Part shown: positions 1 through 9,348 of the stretch, one piece after another
How positions within the stretch are numbered: the stretch's first letter is position 1
Layout: the number at the start of each line of letters is the position of its first letter
Assembly: GCA_024743275.1 (NCBI GenBank)
Contig: JANSWW010000004.1
Location: 186,001-250,000, forward strand
DNA length: 64,000 nucleotides
Reading direction: 5' to 3'
Origin: Alphaproteobacteria bacterium
Lineage (GTDB): Bacteria > Pseudomonadota > Alphaproteobacteria > JANSWW01
The notes under the pieces: generated by a model
What the model was told of the DNA's origin: nothing
Seen by the model: the letters and a program-made list of their open reading frames with translations, nothing else
Databases searched by the model: none
Position numbers and translations under genes: made by a program

Positions 1-54
1 GAGGAAGCACGGTCCCGCCTCGACCTCAAGGGTGGCGACAAGGTCGGGTTCTGA
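1..54 (+). CDS. 3' end of an unidentified gene (cut by window start)
   Basis: An open frame in phase with base 1 runs for 17 codons and stops with TGA at 52-54. The tail is rich in charged residues (EEARSRLDL, then KGGDKVGF). It lies 32 bases before the creatininase-family gene on the same strand, so the two may share a transcript. The fragment is too short to name a family. That it is coding at all rests on its position and the lack of another explanation for these bases. Confidence 0.4.
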   Translation, partial: EEARSRLDLKGGDKVGF

Positions 55-86
55 GAGAGTTTTCGAAACGATAAGGATCGATATCG

Positions 87-830
87 ATGCAGCTTCAGCT
101 TTCAACCTGGCAGGAGGTCGAGAAGTATCTCGAGACCTCGACCGGGATCATTCTACCCATCGGCTCGACGGAACAGCATGGGCCGAACGGTCTGATCGGC
201 ACCGACGCGATCTGTCCGGAGGTGATCGGCCGCGAGATCGGCAACCGCACCGGCGCCCTGGTCGGCCCGACCATCTCCGTCGGCATGGCCCAGCATCATC
301 TGGCCTTCGCGGGCTCCATGACGCTCCGTCCGTCGACCATGATCGCGATGCTGTCGGACTATGTGACCTCGCTCGCCAAGCATGGCTTCCGGCGCTTCTA
401 TTTCCTGAACGGCCATGGCGGCAACATCCAGCCGGTCAACACCGCGTTTTCCGAGATCTACGCCAACCGCTCGCTCGGCGCCGACATGCCGCAGCTTCGC
501 CTGAAGCTGCGCAACTGGTTCGATTCGGAGAAGGTCCGGGCCTATTCGAAGGAGCATTTCGGCGATCTCGAGGGGATGCACGCCACGATCTCCGAAGTGT
601 CGGTGACCCAATACGCCTATCCCGATGCGATCAAGGATGTCGGCCCGATGGAGAAGGCCGGGCACGCCGGGCGTCCCTTCGGCGATTGCGACGATTATCG
701 GACGCTCTATCCGGACGGCCGTATGGGTTCCAAGCCGGATCTCGCCACGCCGGAGCATGGCAAGGCCCTGGTCGAGGCGTCGGTCAGCGATCTGGTCGAG
801 GACTACAAGGCGTTCATGGCCCAGGCATAG
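87..830 (+). CDS. Creatininase-family amidohydrolase
   Basis: The 247-residue product matches the creatininase/creatinine amidohydrolase family in length and motifs. Residues 24-30 read PIGSTEQHG, the typical metal-binding segment with Glu and His, followed by the conserved TDA. NGHGGN near residue 107 is the second family signature. Relatives hydrolyse creatinine, N-formyl or lactam-type amides with two metal ions in the cytoplasm. Members also include MftE and FAPy-deformylases, so the substrate cannot be set from sequence. An AAGGAT sequence lies about 10 bases before the ATG. The next gene (AraC regulator) converges on it from the other strand. Confidence 0.85.
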   Translation: MQLQLSTWQEVEKYLETSTGIILPIGSTEQHGPNGLIGTDAICPEVIGREIGNRTGALVGPTISVGMAQHHLAFAGSMTLRPSTMIAMLSDYVTSLAKHGFRRFYFLNGHGGNIQPVNTAFSEIYANRSLGADMPQLRLKLRNWFDSEKVRAYSKEHFGDLEGMHATISEVSVTQYAYPDAIKDVGPMEKAGHAGRPFGDCDDYRTLYPDGRMGSKPDLATPEHGKALVEASVSDLVEDYKAFMAQA

Positions 831-856
831 GCGCCTCCGGACCCGCCAAGCCCCCC

Positions 857-1645
857 TCAGGCCCGATAGGCCGAAGGGGGTCGGCCGGCGACCTTGAGGA
901 ACATGGCGGAAAAGGCGCTCGGGCTCTCATAGCCGAGATCGAGCGCCACCGTCGTCACCGCCTCACCGGCGGTGAGCCGCTCGATGGCGGTCAGCACCAG
1001 AAGCCGTTTCAGCCACTGCCCCGGTGTCAGCCCGCATTCACGACGGAACAGCCGCGTCGCCGTCGCCGGGGCCAGACCGGCCGCCCGAATGAGACCGGCG
1101 AGATCCACATCCTGCCGCCCCTGGGCGATCAGCCCATCGGCCAACCGCCGGGCCCTTACGTCGTCGGGCATCGGCAACGCCAGATCGGAGCGGGGCAGCG
1201 CCAGGATCCGGTCGACCAGCACCTCCGCCAGCCGGCCGTCCGGGCCGTCGGCGTCGTATTCCATGGGCAGTTTCGACATCGCCTCCAACAACGCCTGAAC
1301 CAGCGGCGACAGCGTCAGCAGCGCCGGCGCGTCCGGCCCGTCATCGGCCCGTGGCGGGGCGATCAGAACCGTCCGCCAGTCGAGATCGTCGTGGATATCG
1401 ATCGCATGTTCGACGCCCGCCGGGATCCAGATCCCCTGCCCCGTCACCACAAGGAACAAGCCTTGGGCGGTCTTTAACCGCATCGCCCCGTTCAGCGCAT
1501 GAATGAACTGCGCCCGCCTGTGATGATGGGGCGGAATGCGCGTCCCCGCCGGATAGCGGGTCAGATAGGCCGAGACCGGCCGCCCGGAGGCTTCGGCGGC
1601 CCGAGCCTTGGCAAGATTGTTTTGCGATAGTCTTTGATCGTTCAT
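857..1645 (-). CDS. AraC-family transcriptional regulator
   Basis: The 262-residue product has an N-terminal cupin-like sensing half, with PPHHHRRAQF near residue 38 and a following beta-rich stretch. The C-terminal half is an AraC/XylS double helix-turn-helix (from about residue 165, with GLTPGQWLKRLLVLTAIERL and ending in GYESPSAFSAMFLKVAGRPPSAYR). It is transcribed divergently from the MFS transporter gene, 65 bases away. That arrangement commonly means the regulator controls the transporter. The inducer is unknown. No good ribosome-binding site is visible before the chosen ATG, so the true start could differ slightly. Confidence 0.88.
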   Translation of the reverse strand: MNDQRLSQNNLAKARAAEASGRPVSAYLTRYPAGTRIPPHHHRRAQFIHALNGAMRLKTAQGLFLVVTGQGIWIPAGVEHAIDIHDDLDWRTVLIAPPRADDGPDAPALLTLSPLVQALLEAMSKLPMEYDADGPDGRLAEVLVDRILALPRSDLALPMPDDVRARRLADGLIAQGRQDVDLAGLIRAAGLAPATATRLFRRECGLTPGQWLKRLLVLTAIERLTAGEAVTTVALDLGYESPSAFSAMFLKVAGRPPSAYRA

Positions 1646-1650
1646 CGCAA

Positions 1651-1660
1651 GATGATCATC
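1651..1660. promoter_or_regulatory. Palindrome in the araC-type/MFS divergent promoter region
   Basis: GATGATCATC is a perfect 10-bp palindrome in the short gap between the divergent regulator and transporter starts. It could be an operator of the AraC-type protein, but AraC proteins usually bind direct repeats. The assignment therefore rests on position only. Confidence 0.2.
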
Positions 1661-1710
1661 GCCTATCGGGCTATTGTCGAGGGTGAGAGAGATATAGAGG
1701 ATATCCGACC

Positions 1711-2973
1711 ATGACCCTTTCCCCCACCGCCAAGCGTGATCTTCTATTCCTCAATGTCGGTCATTTCGCCAACCATTATCTGATGCTGATCTTCCCGACG
1801 GCGGTGCTCGCCATGGCACCGGCGATGGGGGTGGCCTATGGCGACCTGCTGGCGCTGACGACCGGCGCCTTCATCGCGTTCGGGGTGGGCACGATCCCCG
1901 CCGGCTGGCTCGCCGACCGCTGGAGCAAGGAGGCGATGGTCGGGGTCTATTTCATTGGCGCGGGGCTGGCCGCGGTGCTGACCGGCCTGACCGACGGTCC
2001 GGTCATGCTCGCGGTGTGCCTGACGCTGATCGGCCTGTTCGCGGCGATCTACCATCCGGTCGGGATCGCGCTCCTGGCCGACCGGGCGCAACCAACCGGC
2101 AAGGTCGGTCTGGCGCTCGGCGTCAACGGGGTATGGGGCAATCTGGGGGTTGCCGGGGCGGGCCTCGCGACCGCCTGGATCGCCGACTCCTTCGGCTGGC
2201 GCGCCGCCTTCATGGCGCCCGGCGCGCTGGTCGCCCTGATCGGGCTGGTTTGGGTGATGAAGGTCCGCAAGCAGCCAAAGCCGGAAAAGCCCCACGCCAA
2301 GGCGGCGGCCCAGTTCGCCATCGACAAATGGCGGTTGGTCGCCGTGTTGGCCATCGCCACGGCCATCGGCGGCTTGGTCTTTCAGATCACGACCATCGGT
2401 CTGCCCAAGCTGTTCGCCGACCGGATCGGCGGCGGAGCGCAAGGGGTCGCGATCGACCTCTCCGACATCGGCCTGCTGGTCGGGTTGGTGTTCAGCGGGG
2501 CGGCCGTCGCCCAAATCGTCGTCGGCAAGCTTCTGGACAGGATGGCGATACGCCCCCTGTTCGTGGCCATCACCCTTTTACAGATCCCTCTGCTGGCGAT
2601 GGCCGCGACCCAGGAGGGCATGGTTCTGCTGATCTCGGCCCTGGTCCTGATGGCCCTCGTCTTCGGGGAGATCCCGCTCCACGACGCGCTGGTCGCCCGT
2701 TATGCCAAGCCGGCCTGGCGATCCCGGGTCTTCGCGGTGAAGTATTTCGGGTCCTTTGGCGTCAGTTCCGCCGCCGTGCCGGCCATCGCCCTGATGCACG
2801 GCGCGGGCGGGATCGACGGGGCCAGTGTCGGCGGGGCCAGTGTCGAAGGGGCCGGCGTCGGCGGGTTCACCACCCTGTTCCTGGTGCTCGCGGTGTCGGT
2901 TCCGCTGATCACCCTGTCCGGCCTGCTGCTGCCCGGGCGCGACCGGGCACCGGAACCGGTCCCGGCGGAGTGA
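1711..2973 (+). CDS. MFS transporter
   Basis: The 420-residue integral membrane protein shows about 12 hydrophobic segments in two halves joined by a basic cytoplasmic loop (around residues 185-205, KVRKQPKPEKPHAKAAA). The loop between helices 2 and 3 carries GWLADRWSK, the MFS signature. Near residue 370 there is a small glycine/alanine-rich tandem repeat (GASVGGASVEGAGVGG), unlike the rest of the protein. A GAGGAT ribosome-binding site precedes the ATG. Substrate unknown; the divergent AraC regulator suggests induced efflux or uptake of a small molecule. Confidence 0.88.
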   Translation: MTLSPTAKRDLLFLNVGHFANHYLMLIFPTAVLAMAPAMGVAYGDLLALTTGAFIAFGVGTIPAGWLADRWSKEAMVGVYFIGAGLAAVLTGLTDGPVMLAVCLTLIGLFAAIYHPVGIALLADRAQPTGKVGLALGVNGVWGNLGVAGAGLATAWIADSFGWRAAFMAPGALVALIGLVWVMKVRKQPKPEKPHAKAAAQFAIDKWRLVAVLAIATAIGGLVFQITTIGLPKLFADRIGGGAQGVAIDLSDIGLLVGLVFSGAAVAQIVVGKLLDRMAIRPLFVAITLLQIPLLAMAATQEGMVLLISALVLMALVFGEIPLHDALVARYAKPAWRSRVFAVKYFGSFGVSSAAVPAIALMHGAGGIDGASVGGASVEGAGVGGFTTLFLVLAVSVPLITLSGLLLPGRDRAPEPVPAE

Positions 2974-2989
2974 CGGCCCAGGTCATGAC

Positions 2990-3616
2990 CTAACCCAGCC
3001 GCTTCTGGATTTCCTTGACCAGCGCCTTGATCTCCTTGGCGGCGGTGGAGGAGGAGCGGTGCTCGGTGATGCCCTTGCCCTCCATCATGGCGGCGGCGAG
3101 CGCCACCCGATTGCCGAGCGTGGTTTTCGCGACCGGCAGGCCCAGTTCCTTCACCTTGCCGGTGATCAGATCGGCCAGATTGGCCCGCGGCGGCACCCGG
3201 TTCAGAACCACCAGCGCATCGGTCTTCTCCGACGCGGCGGCGTGCACCGTGGCGGATGTGGCCCAGAGATCCATCGGGCTCGGCTGGACCGGGATGACCA
3301 CGATGTCCGCGACCCGGATCGCCGTCTTGGCGTCGGTTTCGGCATGGGGCGGGCTGTCGATCACCACATAGTCGAAATCCCGGCGCAGGCGGTCGACCTC
3401 TGTCGATACCCGCCAGCCGGTGACCGTCCGGATTTCCGGATTGTCGGCGCCCTCGTCGCGCATCTCGAACCAGTTGGAGAGACTGCCCTGGGGATCGATA
3501 TCGACGGCGACCACCTTCTTCTTCAGCCCGGCGAGGGCGACGGCCAAATGGGCGGCCAAGGTGGTTTTCCCGGCCCCGCCCTTCTGTTGGGCAATGGTGA
3601 TGACCTGCGCCGACAT
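2990..3616 (-). CDS. ParA/MinD-family ATPase, orphan
   Basis: The 208-residue protein begins MSAQVITIAQQKGGAGKTT, with a deviant Walker A motif at residues 11-18. It also has the ParA switch (DIDPQGSLSNW near residue 44) and DSPPHAETD (Walker A'/B region) near residue 85. An open frame continues upstream, but ATG 3616 has a strong GGGGGAG ribosome-binding site and sits at the family's normal N-terminus. No parB or parS-like site adjoins it, so it is probably not the chromosome-partition ParA. Orphan ParAs position cell-surface or chemotaxis machinery or plasmids. It is divergent from the TsaC/Sua5 gene. Confidence 0.9.
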   Translation of the reverse strand: MSAQVITIAQQKGGAGKTTLAAHLAVALAGLKKKVVAVDIDPQGSLSNWFEMRDEGADNPEIRTVTGWRVSTEVDRLRRDFDYVVIDSPPHAETDAKTAIRVADIVVIPVQPSPMDLWATSATVHAAASEKTDALVVLNRVPPRANLADLITGKVKELGLPVAKTTLGNRVALAAAMMEGKGITEHRSSSTAAKEIKALVKEIQKRLG

Positions 3617-3727
3617 GGTCTTTGCTCCCCCTCGATTACCACATCTTGTAGTATAACGCCGTTGGGCCACAAGAGTCACCGGGATTCTTGATGCATTGCG
3701 GCATGATCGGGCATAGGAAGGGCCACC

Positions 3728-4708
3728 ATGACGACCCCGCCGCCCTTTCCCGACAGCACGCCCATCCTGCCGATCAACGGGCGAAATCTGGCCTACGCGG
3801 CCCATCTGTTGCGCGCGGGCGGACTGGTCGCCTTCCCGACCGAGACGGTCTACGGCCTTGGGTGCGACGCAACGAACGGCGCGGCGGTGGCCCGGCTCTA
3901 CGCGGCCAAGGGGCGGCCGCATTTCAACCCGCTGATCAGCCACGTCCCGACCGTGGAGGCGGCGTTCCGCATTGGCAAACCAACCCCGCTCGCGCGCCTG
4001 TTGGCCGAGAATTTCTGGCCCGGCCCGCTCACCCTGGTGCTCGAAAGACAGCCAGACTGCCCGGTGGCGGACCTCGCGACGGCGGGCCTGGACAGTGTTG
4101 CCGTCCGGGTGCCAGCCCGCGACGACGCCCGCGATTTCCTCGCCGCCATCGGCCGGCCGGTGGCCGCCCCGAGCGCCAACGCCTCCGGCCAGATCAGCCC
4201 GACCGACGCGGAAGCCGTGAAGGCCAGCCTTGACGGGCGGATCTCACTGATCCTCGACGGCGGCGCCACCGCCGTCGGTCTCGAAAGTACGATCCTGGAC
4301 GCCCGCGGGGAAACTCCGGTCCTGCTGCGGCCCGGCGGGGTCTCCCTGGAGGAGATCGCCTCGGTGACAGGCCCGATCACCCGCCCGGCGAAAGTCGACC
4401 AACAGGCGCCGGACGCCCCCGGCATGCTGACCAGCCACTACGCCCCCTGCAAGCCGGTCAGGCTGAACGCGACAGAGGTCTCCGAGGACGAGGCGTTGCT
4501 CGCCTTCGGGAAGCCGCTGAGCGGTGCGGCGGCGGTCGAGAATCTCAGTCGGGACGGCGACCTGATCGAAGCCGCGGCCAATCTCTTTCGGTTGCTGCGC
4601 CTGCTCGACCGGACCGAGACCGCCCGGATCGCCGTCATGCCGATCCCGGACACGGGCCTCGGCCATGCGATCAACGACCGGCTGACGCGCGCCGCCGCCC
4701 CCCGTTGA
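3728..4708 (+). CDS. Threonylcarbamoyl-AMP synthase (long Sua5 form)
   Basis: The 326-residue protein makes L-threonylcarbamoyladenylate from Thr, bicarbonate and ATP, the first step of t6A37 modification of ANN-decoding tRNAs. The YrdC domain spans about residues 20-205, with FPTETVYGLGCDA and the KGRPHFNPL motif (KxR/SxN-type substrate site) and LESTILD. The extra C-terminal Sua5 domain follows the linker SHYAPCKPVR near residue 237. The length (over 300) matches Sua5 rather than the short TsaC. It is divergent from the orphan parA. Confidence 0.93.
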   Translation: MTTPPPFPDSTPILPINGRNLAYAAHLLRAGGLVAFPTETVYGLGCDATNGAAVARLYAAKGRPHFNPLISHVPTVEAAFRIGKPTPLARLLAENFWPGPLTLVLERQPDCPVADLATAGLDSVAVRVPARDDARDFLAAIGRPVAAPSANASGQISPTDAEAVKASLDGRISLILDGGATAVGLESTILDARGETPVLLRPGGVSLEEIASVTGPITRPAKVDQQAPDAPGMLTSHYAPCKPVRLNATEVSEDEALLAFGKPLSGAAAVENLSRDGDLIEAAANLFRLLRLLDRTETARIAVMPIPDTGLGHAINDRLTRAAAPR

Positions 4709-4772
4709 GGGCGCGTACCATTGCGATATCGACCGCCATACCACCTCCCCTTCCGAAAGGTGGCCGAAAGAG

Positions 4773-4890
4773 ACCCCTCACCCCTCGCTTTTCCTTGCCG
4801 CACGCTCACACGCCGCGCGACAAGCGCTCGGACCTCTCCCAAGGGAGAGGTAACAAACCCTCTCCCCGGGGAGAGGGAAGGGTGAGGGGG
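4773..4890. repeat. Intergenic palindromic repeat element
   Basis: This element fills most of the 347-bp gap between the Sua5 and FAD-dehydrogenase genes. CCCCTCACCC near 4774 is complementary to GGGTGAGGGG at 4880-4889, forming an outer stem. Inside are CCTCTCCC/GGGAGAGG (4833-4850, 2-base loop) and the perfect 20-base palindrome 4858-4877 (CCCTCTCCCC then GGGGAGAGGG). A further hairpin (CTTCTC...GAGAAG) lies near 5003-5020. A related CCCTCTCCC/GGGAGAGGG hairpin recurs at 62557-62579. Repeated short palindromes like these are typical non-coding intergenic elements of alphaproteobacteria. No gene is seen in the gap. Confidence 0.7.
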
Positions 4891-5055
4891 TGTCGCCGAC
4901 ATGCGCCGCCGCTCCCTGTTGAGGCATCTCGCCTCTTGAAGTCGACGCCCGGGATTCTCTATCCCACCATCGAACCTCGCCCAATTCCCTGCCCCCTTCT
5001 CCCATTTGGGCGAGAAGGCTAGGGTGAGGGCTATCCGTTCGTTTGAGGAAAGACC

Positions 5056-6492
5056 ATGCCGCTCGATACCGCCGCGCTGCCCGAACCCCTGGCCCAAATC
5101 CATGCCGTCGTCGGCGACAGGGGCCTCGTTCTCGACCCCGTCGACATGGAGGCCAATCTCGTCGAGTGGCGGGGCATGTGGCGCGGCAAGGCCCGGGCGG
5201 TGGTGAAGCCGGGCACCCCGGAAGAGGTCGCGGCGGTTCTGAAGGTCTGCAACGATCACAAGGTCGCCGTCGTGCCCCAGGGCGGCAACACCTCGCTGTG
5301 CGGCGGTTCGGTCCCGTTCGAGAGCGGCGAGGAAATCGTGCTGTCGACCCAGCGGCTCAACCGCATCCGGGCCATCGACCCGCTCAACTACACCATGACC
5401 GTGGATGCCGGCGTGGTGCTGGAAACGATCCACCAGGCGGCCCTGGACGCCGACCGCTTCTTCCCGCTGAGCCTCGCGGCCCAGGGCACCTGCCAGATTG
5501 GCGGCAACCTTTCGACCAATGCCGGTGGGGTCAACGTGCTGCGCTACGGCAACACCCGGGACCTGGTGCTCGGGCTGGAGGTCGCTTTGCCGGACGGGCG
5601 GCTGTGGGACGGGCTCCGCGGCCTGCGCAAGGACAACACCGGCTATGACATGAAACATCTCTTCGTCGGGGCCGAGGGCACCTTGGGCATCATCACCGGG
5701 GCGGTCCTCAAGCTGTTTCCCCGGCCGCGTCACCGGGCGACCGCGTTCCTTGCCGTGCCCGATCCGGAGGCGGCCATCGCGCTCCTCGCCGAGGCCCGGG
5801 CGCATACCGCCGATGCGGTTTCCTCCTTCGAGCTGATCCCCCGCCTGGCCCTCGACTTCGTGCTCGGCGCCATCGACGGCACCAGCGACCCGCTGGACGG
5901 CCGCTACGATCACTATGTCCTGATGGAGGTCGTCTCGACGGCCACCGGCGAGAGCGATCTTCTGGAAAAGACCGAGGCCTTCCTGGGCGAGATGTTCGAA
6001 AAGCAACTGGTGCTCGACGGCACGCTGGCCCAGTCGGACGCCCAGGCGGATGCGCTCTGGAAGCTGCGGGAATCCATCTCGGAGGCCCAGAAGGACTATG
6101 GCGCGTCGATCAAGCACGACATCTCCGTGCCGGTGAGCCGGATGCCGGACTTCCTCAAGGTCGCCGGCGAGCGGGTCGTGGCGGCCCTTCCGGGCATCCG
6201 GGTCTGTGCCTTCGGCCATGCCGGGGACGGTAACGTGCACTTCAATCTCAGCCGTCCCGAGGACTGGGAGGACAAGCCGTTCCTCGCCGAATGGGAACGG
6301 ATCGCCAAGGTCGTCCACGACACGGTCGCCGAGATGGGCGGCTCGATCTCCGCCGAGCACGGCCTCGGCCGCCTGAAGCGCGAGGAGGTCCTGCGCTACA
6401 AGTCCGAGACCGAGATGGAGATGATGCGGGCGGTCAAACGGGTCTTCGACCCCAACGGCATCATGAACCCGGGCAAGGTCCTCGACGCCTAA
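5056..6492 (+). CDS. FAD-binding D-2-hydroxyacid dehydrogenase (GlcD/D2HGDH-like)
   Basis: The 478-residue protein fits the FAD-linked oxidase C family (glycolate oxidase GlcD, D-lactate and D-2-hydroxyglutarate dehydrogenases). The N-terminal PCMH-type FAD domain has [15 protein letters not shown] near residue 75 and [19 protein letters not shown] near residue 153. The C-terminal domain carries [10 protein letters not shown] near residue 392 and [10 protein letters not shown] near residue 432, which hold the substrate/metal histidines. It has no adjacent glcE/glcF, so it resembles the stand-alone D-2-hydroxyglutarate/D-lactate type. Its 3' end overlaps the convergent ugpC-like gene by 4 bases. 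Confidence 0.88.
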   Translation: MPLDTAALPEPLAQIHAVVGDRGLVLDPVDMEANLVEWRGMWRGKARAVVKPGTPEEVAAVLKVCNDHKVAVVPQGGNTSLCGGSVPFESGEEIVLSTQRLNRIRAIDPLNYTMTVDAGVVLETIHQAALDADRFFPLSLAAQGTCQIGGNLSTNAGGVNVLRYGNTRDLVLGLEVALPDGRLWDGLRGLRKDNTGYDMKHLFVGAEGTLGIITGAVLKLFPRPRHRATAFLAVPDPEAAIALLAEARAHTADAVSSFELIPRLALDFVLGAIDGTSDPLDGRYDHYVLMEVVSTATGESDLLEKTEAFLGEMFEKQLVLDGTLAQSDAQADALWKLRESISEAQKDYGASIKHDISVPVSRMPDFLKVAGERVVAALPGIRVCAFGHAGDGNVHFNLSRPEDWEDKPFLAEWERIAKVVHDTVAEMGGSISAEHGLGRLKREEVLRYKSETEMEMMRAVKRVFDPNGIMNPGKVLDA

Positions 6493-7508
6493 ATCCGCCG
6501 ACCCGTGTCTTTGTCGAAGAGGTGAACCGCGGCCTCGTCCTTCGGGGCGAGCGACAGGGTCGTGCCTTGCGTCACCTTCGCGTTCCCCGGCAGACGGATC
6601 AGCAGGGCGTCGCCCGTGGGCAGTTGCGCGTGGACGATGGTGTCGGCCCCGAGGGGCTCCACCAGATCGACCGTCGCGCCGATCGGCCCGCCGTCGGCGA
6701 CGACCAGGTGCTCCGGCCGGATCCCGACCGTGAGCGGCCCCCTATCGGTCGGCAGCGAAAGACCGGGAAACGCCGCCGCGTCCAGCAGGTTCATCGCCGG
6801 CGAGCCGATGAAGCCGGCGACGAACACGGTTTCCGGATGCTCGTAGAGATCGATGGGCGAGCCGATCTGCTCCGCCACGCCGGCGTTCATCACGATGAGC
6901 CGGTCGGCCATGGTCATCGCCTCGACCTGATCATGGGTCACATAAAGGCTCGTCGTGCCGAGGCGTCGCTGTAGCTTGCGGATCTCGACCCGCATCTGGA
7001 CCCGCAGCTTGGCGTCGAGATTGGACAACGGTTCGTCGAACAGGAAAACCGAGGGCTCCCGCACGATCGCCCGGCCCATGGCGACGCGCTGGCGCTGGCC
7101 GCCGGAGAGCTGGCGCGGGCGCCGCTCGAGATAGGGCCGGAGCTGCAGCAGATCGGCCGCTTCCTCGACCTTGGCGCGGATCTCGTCCTTCGGCAGCTTC
7201 CGCAGTTTCAGGCCATAGGCCATGTTGTCGAAGACGCTCATATGCGGATAGAGCGCGTAATTCTGGAACACCATGGCGATATCCCGGTCTCGCGGCTCCA
7301 GGTTGTTGACCAGCTTCTCCGCGATATGGATTTCCCCGTCGGAGATCTCCTCCAGGCCGGCCACCATGCGCAGCAAGGTCGACTTACCACAGCCGGACGG
7401 GCCGACGACCACGATGAACTCGCCGGTCTGGATTTCCATGGAAACGCCATGGATGACGGGCGTGTCGCCATAGGCCTTCTTCACATCCCGAAGGGTCACG
7501 GTGCTCAT
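6489..7508 (-). CDS. ugpC: ABC importer ATPase, UgpC/MalK type
   Basis: The 339-residue ATPase drives the sugar/glycerol-3-phosphate importer encoded just upstream. It has Walker [10 protein letters not shown] (residues 36-44), the Q-loop [14 protein letters not shown], the signature [10 protein letters not shown], Walker [13 protein letters not shown] and the switch His in [16 protein letters not shown]-type regulatory domain follows after residue 235 (GIRPEHL). It is the last gene of the minus-strand ugpB-ugpA-ugpE-ugpC order, directly after ugpE. The symbol rests on gene order and similarity; a related carbohydrate phosphate or glycerol substrate is possible. Confidence 0.85.
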   Translation of the reverse strand: MSTVTLRDVKKAYGDTPVIHGVSMEIQTGEFIVVVGPSGCGKSTLLRMVAGLEEISDGEIHIAEKLVNNLEPRDRDIAMVFQNYALYPHMSVFDNMAYGLKLRKLPKDEIRAKVEEAADLLQLRPYLERRPRQLSGGQRQRVAMGRAIVREPSVFLFDEPLSNLDAKLRVQMRVEIRKLQRRLGTTSLYVTHDQVEAMTMADRLIVMNAGVAEQIGSPIDLYEHPETVFVAGFIGSPAMNLLDAAAFPGLSLPTDRGPLTVGIRPEHLVVADGGPIGATVDLVEPLGADTIVHAQLPTGDALLIRLPGNAKVTQGTTLSLAPKDEAAVHLFDKDTGRRI

Positions 7509-8357
7509 TTATTTCTCCGCATCGATAAGGCCTTTGACGAACAGGCCCTGCATGGCGATGACCACGACCACCGGCGGGATCATGGCAAGGAAGGTGGTGG
7601 TCATGATGATGTTCCATTCGGGCACGGACTCGCCGACCCGCAGCATCCGCTGGATGCCCATCACCACGGTGTAGAAATCGCTCTCGGTCGTGACCAGCAG
7701 CGGCCAGAGATACTGGTTCCATCCGAAGATAAACAGGATGACGAAAAGGGCCGCGATGTTGGTCCGGCTCATCGGCACCACCACGTCGACCAGGAAACGC
7801 ATGGCGCTCGCCCCGTCGATGCGGGCCGCCTCCATCAACTCGTCCGGAATGGTCATGAACACCTGGCGGAACAGGAAGGTCGCGGTCGCCGACGCGATCA
7901 GCGGCAGGATCAGGCCGGTATAGCTGTTGAGCAGGTTGAGGCCGGCGACCACCTCGAAGGTCGGCAGAATCCGCACCTCGACCGGCAGCATCAGGGTGAT
8001 GAAGATCATCCAGAAGAACAGCATCCGGAAGGGAAACCTGAAATAGACGATGGCGAAGGCCGACAGGATCGAGATCACGATCTTGCCGACCGTGATGCCG
8101 ATCGCCATCACCAGACTGTTGACCATCATCAGCCAGGTCGGCGGCGTGCCGGAGGTCGACCGGCCGACGAACAGCACCTCGTTGAGGTTGTTCCAGAGCT
8201 GATCGCCGGGCAGCAGCGGGATCGGCACCTGGAGCAGCGCCTGCGGCCCATGGGTCATCGCGATGACGGTGACATAAATCGGAAACGCGACGACCGCGAC
8301 GCCGAGCACCAGGAAGGCGTGGGACAGGAAGGTGAGATAGGGGCGGCGTTCGACCAT
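7509..8357 (-). CDS. ugpE: ABC importer inner-membrane permease, UgpE type
   Basis: The 282-residue permease has about six transmembrane segments. The EAA cytoplasmic loop that docks on the ATPase reads [24 protein letters not shown] near residue 186. This EAA...G pattern and the 280-residue length are standard for the MalG-type partner. It overlaps ugpA by one base and abuts ugpC, indicating one transcript with translational coupling. Confidence 0.86.
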   Translation of the reverse strand: MVERRPYLTFLSHAFLVLGVAVVAFPIYVTVIAMTHGPQALLQVPIPLLPGDQLWNNLNEVLFVGRSTSGTPPTWLMMVNSLVMAIGITVGKIVISILSAFAIVYFRFPFRMLFFWMIFITLMLPVEVRILPTFEVVAGLNLLNSYTGLILPLIASATATFLFRQVFMTIPDELMEAARIDGASAMRFLVDVVVPMSRTNIAALFVILFIFGWNQYLWPLLVTTESDFYTVVMGIQRMLRVGESVPEWNIIMTTTFLAMIPPVVVVIAMQGLFVKGLIDAEK

Positions 8358-9238
8358 CAGTAGGACACCTTCCGTTCGATGAAGCGGAACTGCACGACCG
8401 TCAGCCCGATGACGATGGCCATCAGGATCACCGACTGGGCGGCGGAGCCGCCGAGGTCGAGGCCGACGAAGCCGTCGCTATAGACCTTGTAGACCAGGAT
8501 GTTGGTGGCCCCCGCCGGGCCGCCCTTGGTCACCGCGTCGATGATCCCGAAGGTATCGAAGAAGGCATAGACCACGTTGACCACCAGAAGGAAGAAAGTG
8601 GTCGGCGACAGCAGCGGGAAGGTCACGGTCCAGAAGCGGCGCAGCGGGCCGGCGCCGTCGATGGCGGCCGCCTCCAGAAGCGAGCGGGGGATCGCCTGCA
8701 GACCCGCGACGAAGAACAGGAAATTATAGCTGATCTGCTTCCAGGTGGCGGCGATCACGACCAGCGTCATGGCCTCGTTGCCGTTGAGCTTGTGGTTCCA
8801 GTCATAGCCGAACAACGCCATCGCATAGGTGATGATCCCGATGGTCGGGTCGAACAGGAAGACCCAGAGCGCGCCCGCCACGGCGGGGGCGACGGCATAG
8901 GGCCAGATCAGGAAGGTCCGGTAGCCGGTCGCCCCCTTGATGATCCGGTCGGCGGCCAAGGCCAGCAGCAATGCGATGATCAAGCCGGAGAAGGTGGTGG
9001 CGACGGAAAAGAGGATCGTGGTCTGGAAACTGTCGAGATAGATGGGGTCATTGAACAGCCGCTCGAAATTCTGCATGCCGACGAAGCGTGTGTTCCCGCC
9101 GAACGGATTCTCACGCATCACCGATAGCTTCAGCGCCTGGGCCGCCGGCCAGATGAAAAACACCAGGGTGACGATGATCTGCGGTGCCACCAGCAGATAG
9201 GGAAACAGCCGGGCACGGAAATAGACGCGCTTTTCCAT
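8357..9238 (-). CDS. ugpA: ABC importer inner-membrane permease, UgpA type
   Basis: The 293-residue MalF-type permease has six predicted transmembrane helices and the EAA loop ([25 protein letters not shown], near residue 190). The N-terminus ([20 protein letters not shown]) is short and basic, as in UgpA. It is the second gene of the operon, 110 bases after ugpB; that gap holds a stem-loop. Confidence 0.86.
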   Translation of the reverse strand: MEKRVYFRARLFPYLLVAPQIIVTLVFFIWPAAQALKLSVMRENPFGGNTRFVGMQNFERLFNDPIYLDSFQTTILFSVATTFSGLIIALLLALAADRIIKGATGYRTFLIWPYAVAPAVAGALWVFLFDPTIGIITYAMALFGYDWNHKLNGNEAMTLVVIAATWKQISYNFLFFVAGLQAIPRSLLEAAAIDGAGPLRRFWTVTFPLLSPTTFFLLVVNVVYAFFDTFGIIDAVTKGGPAGATNILVYKVYSDGFVGLDLGGSAAQSVILMAIVIGLTVVQFRFIERKVSY

Positions 9239-9292
9239 AGAAGACCTTTGGGAACGACCTTTAGCGGAAGACCTTCAGCGGCAACGGCGAAA

Positions 9293-9322
9293 CCCCGCCG
9301 GAACCATAAGGCTCCGACGGGG
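9293..9322 (-). terminator. Stem-loop between ugpB and ugpA, likely attenuator or mRNA stabiliser
   Basis: On the minus strand CCCCGTCGGA pairs with TCCGGCGGGG (10 bp, one G-T pair) around a 10-base loop, followed by TTTCG. It stands between the binding-protein gene and the permease genes. Such hairpins usually leave more binding-protein mRNA than permease mRNA, either by partial termination or by blocking 3' decay. No long U-run follows, so full termination is unlikely. Confidence 0.5.
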
Positions 9323-9348
9323 CGTTCGAAAGCGTGATCCTAGAAGGA

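Noticed and set aside
2980-2991. Palindrome AGGTCATGACCT between convergent MFS and parA genes
   Set aside because: A 12-bp match at convergent ends with no U-run and no repeat elsewhere noticed; likely chance or a minor end structure.
4438-6360. A 640-codon open frame on the minus strand
   Set aside because: It lies opposite the Sua5 and FAD-dehydrogenase genes, both with strong family matches. Long antisense frames are expected in GC-rich DNA.
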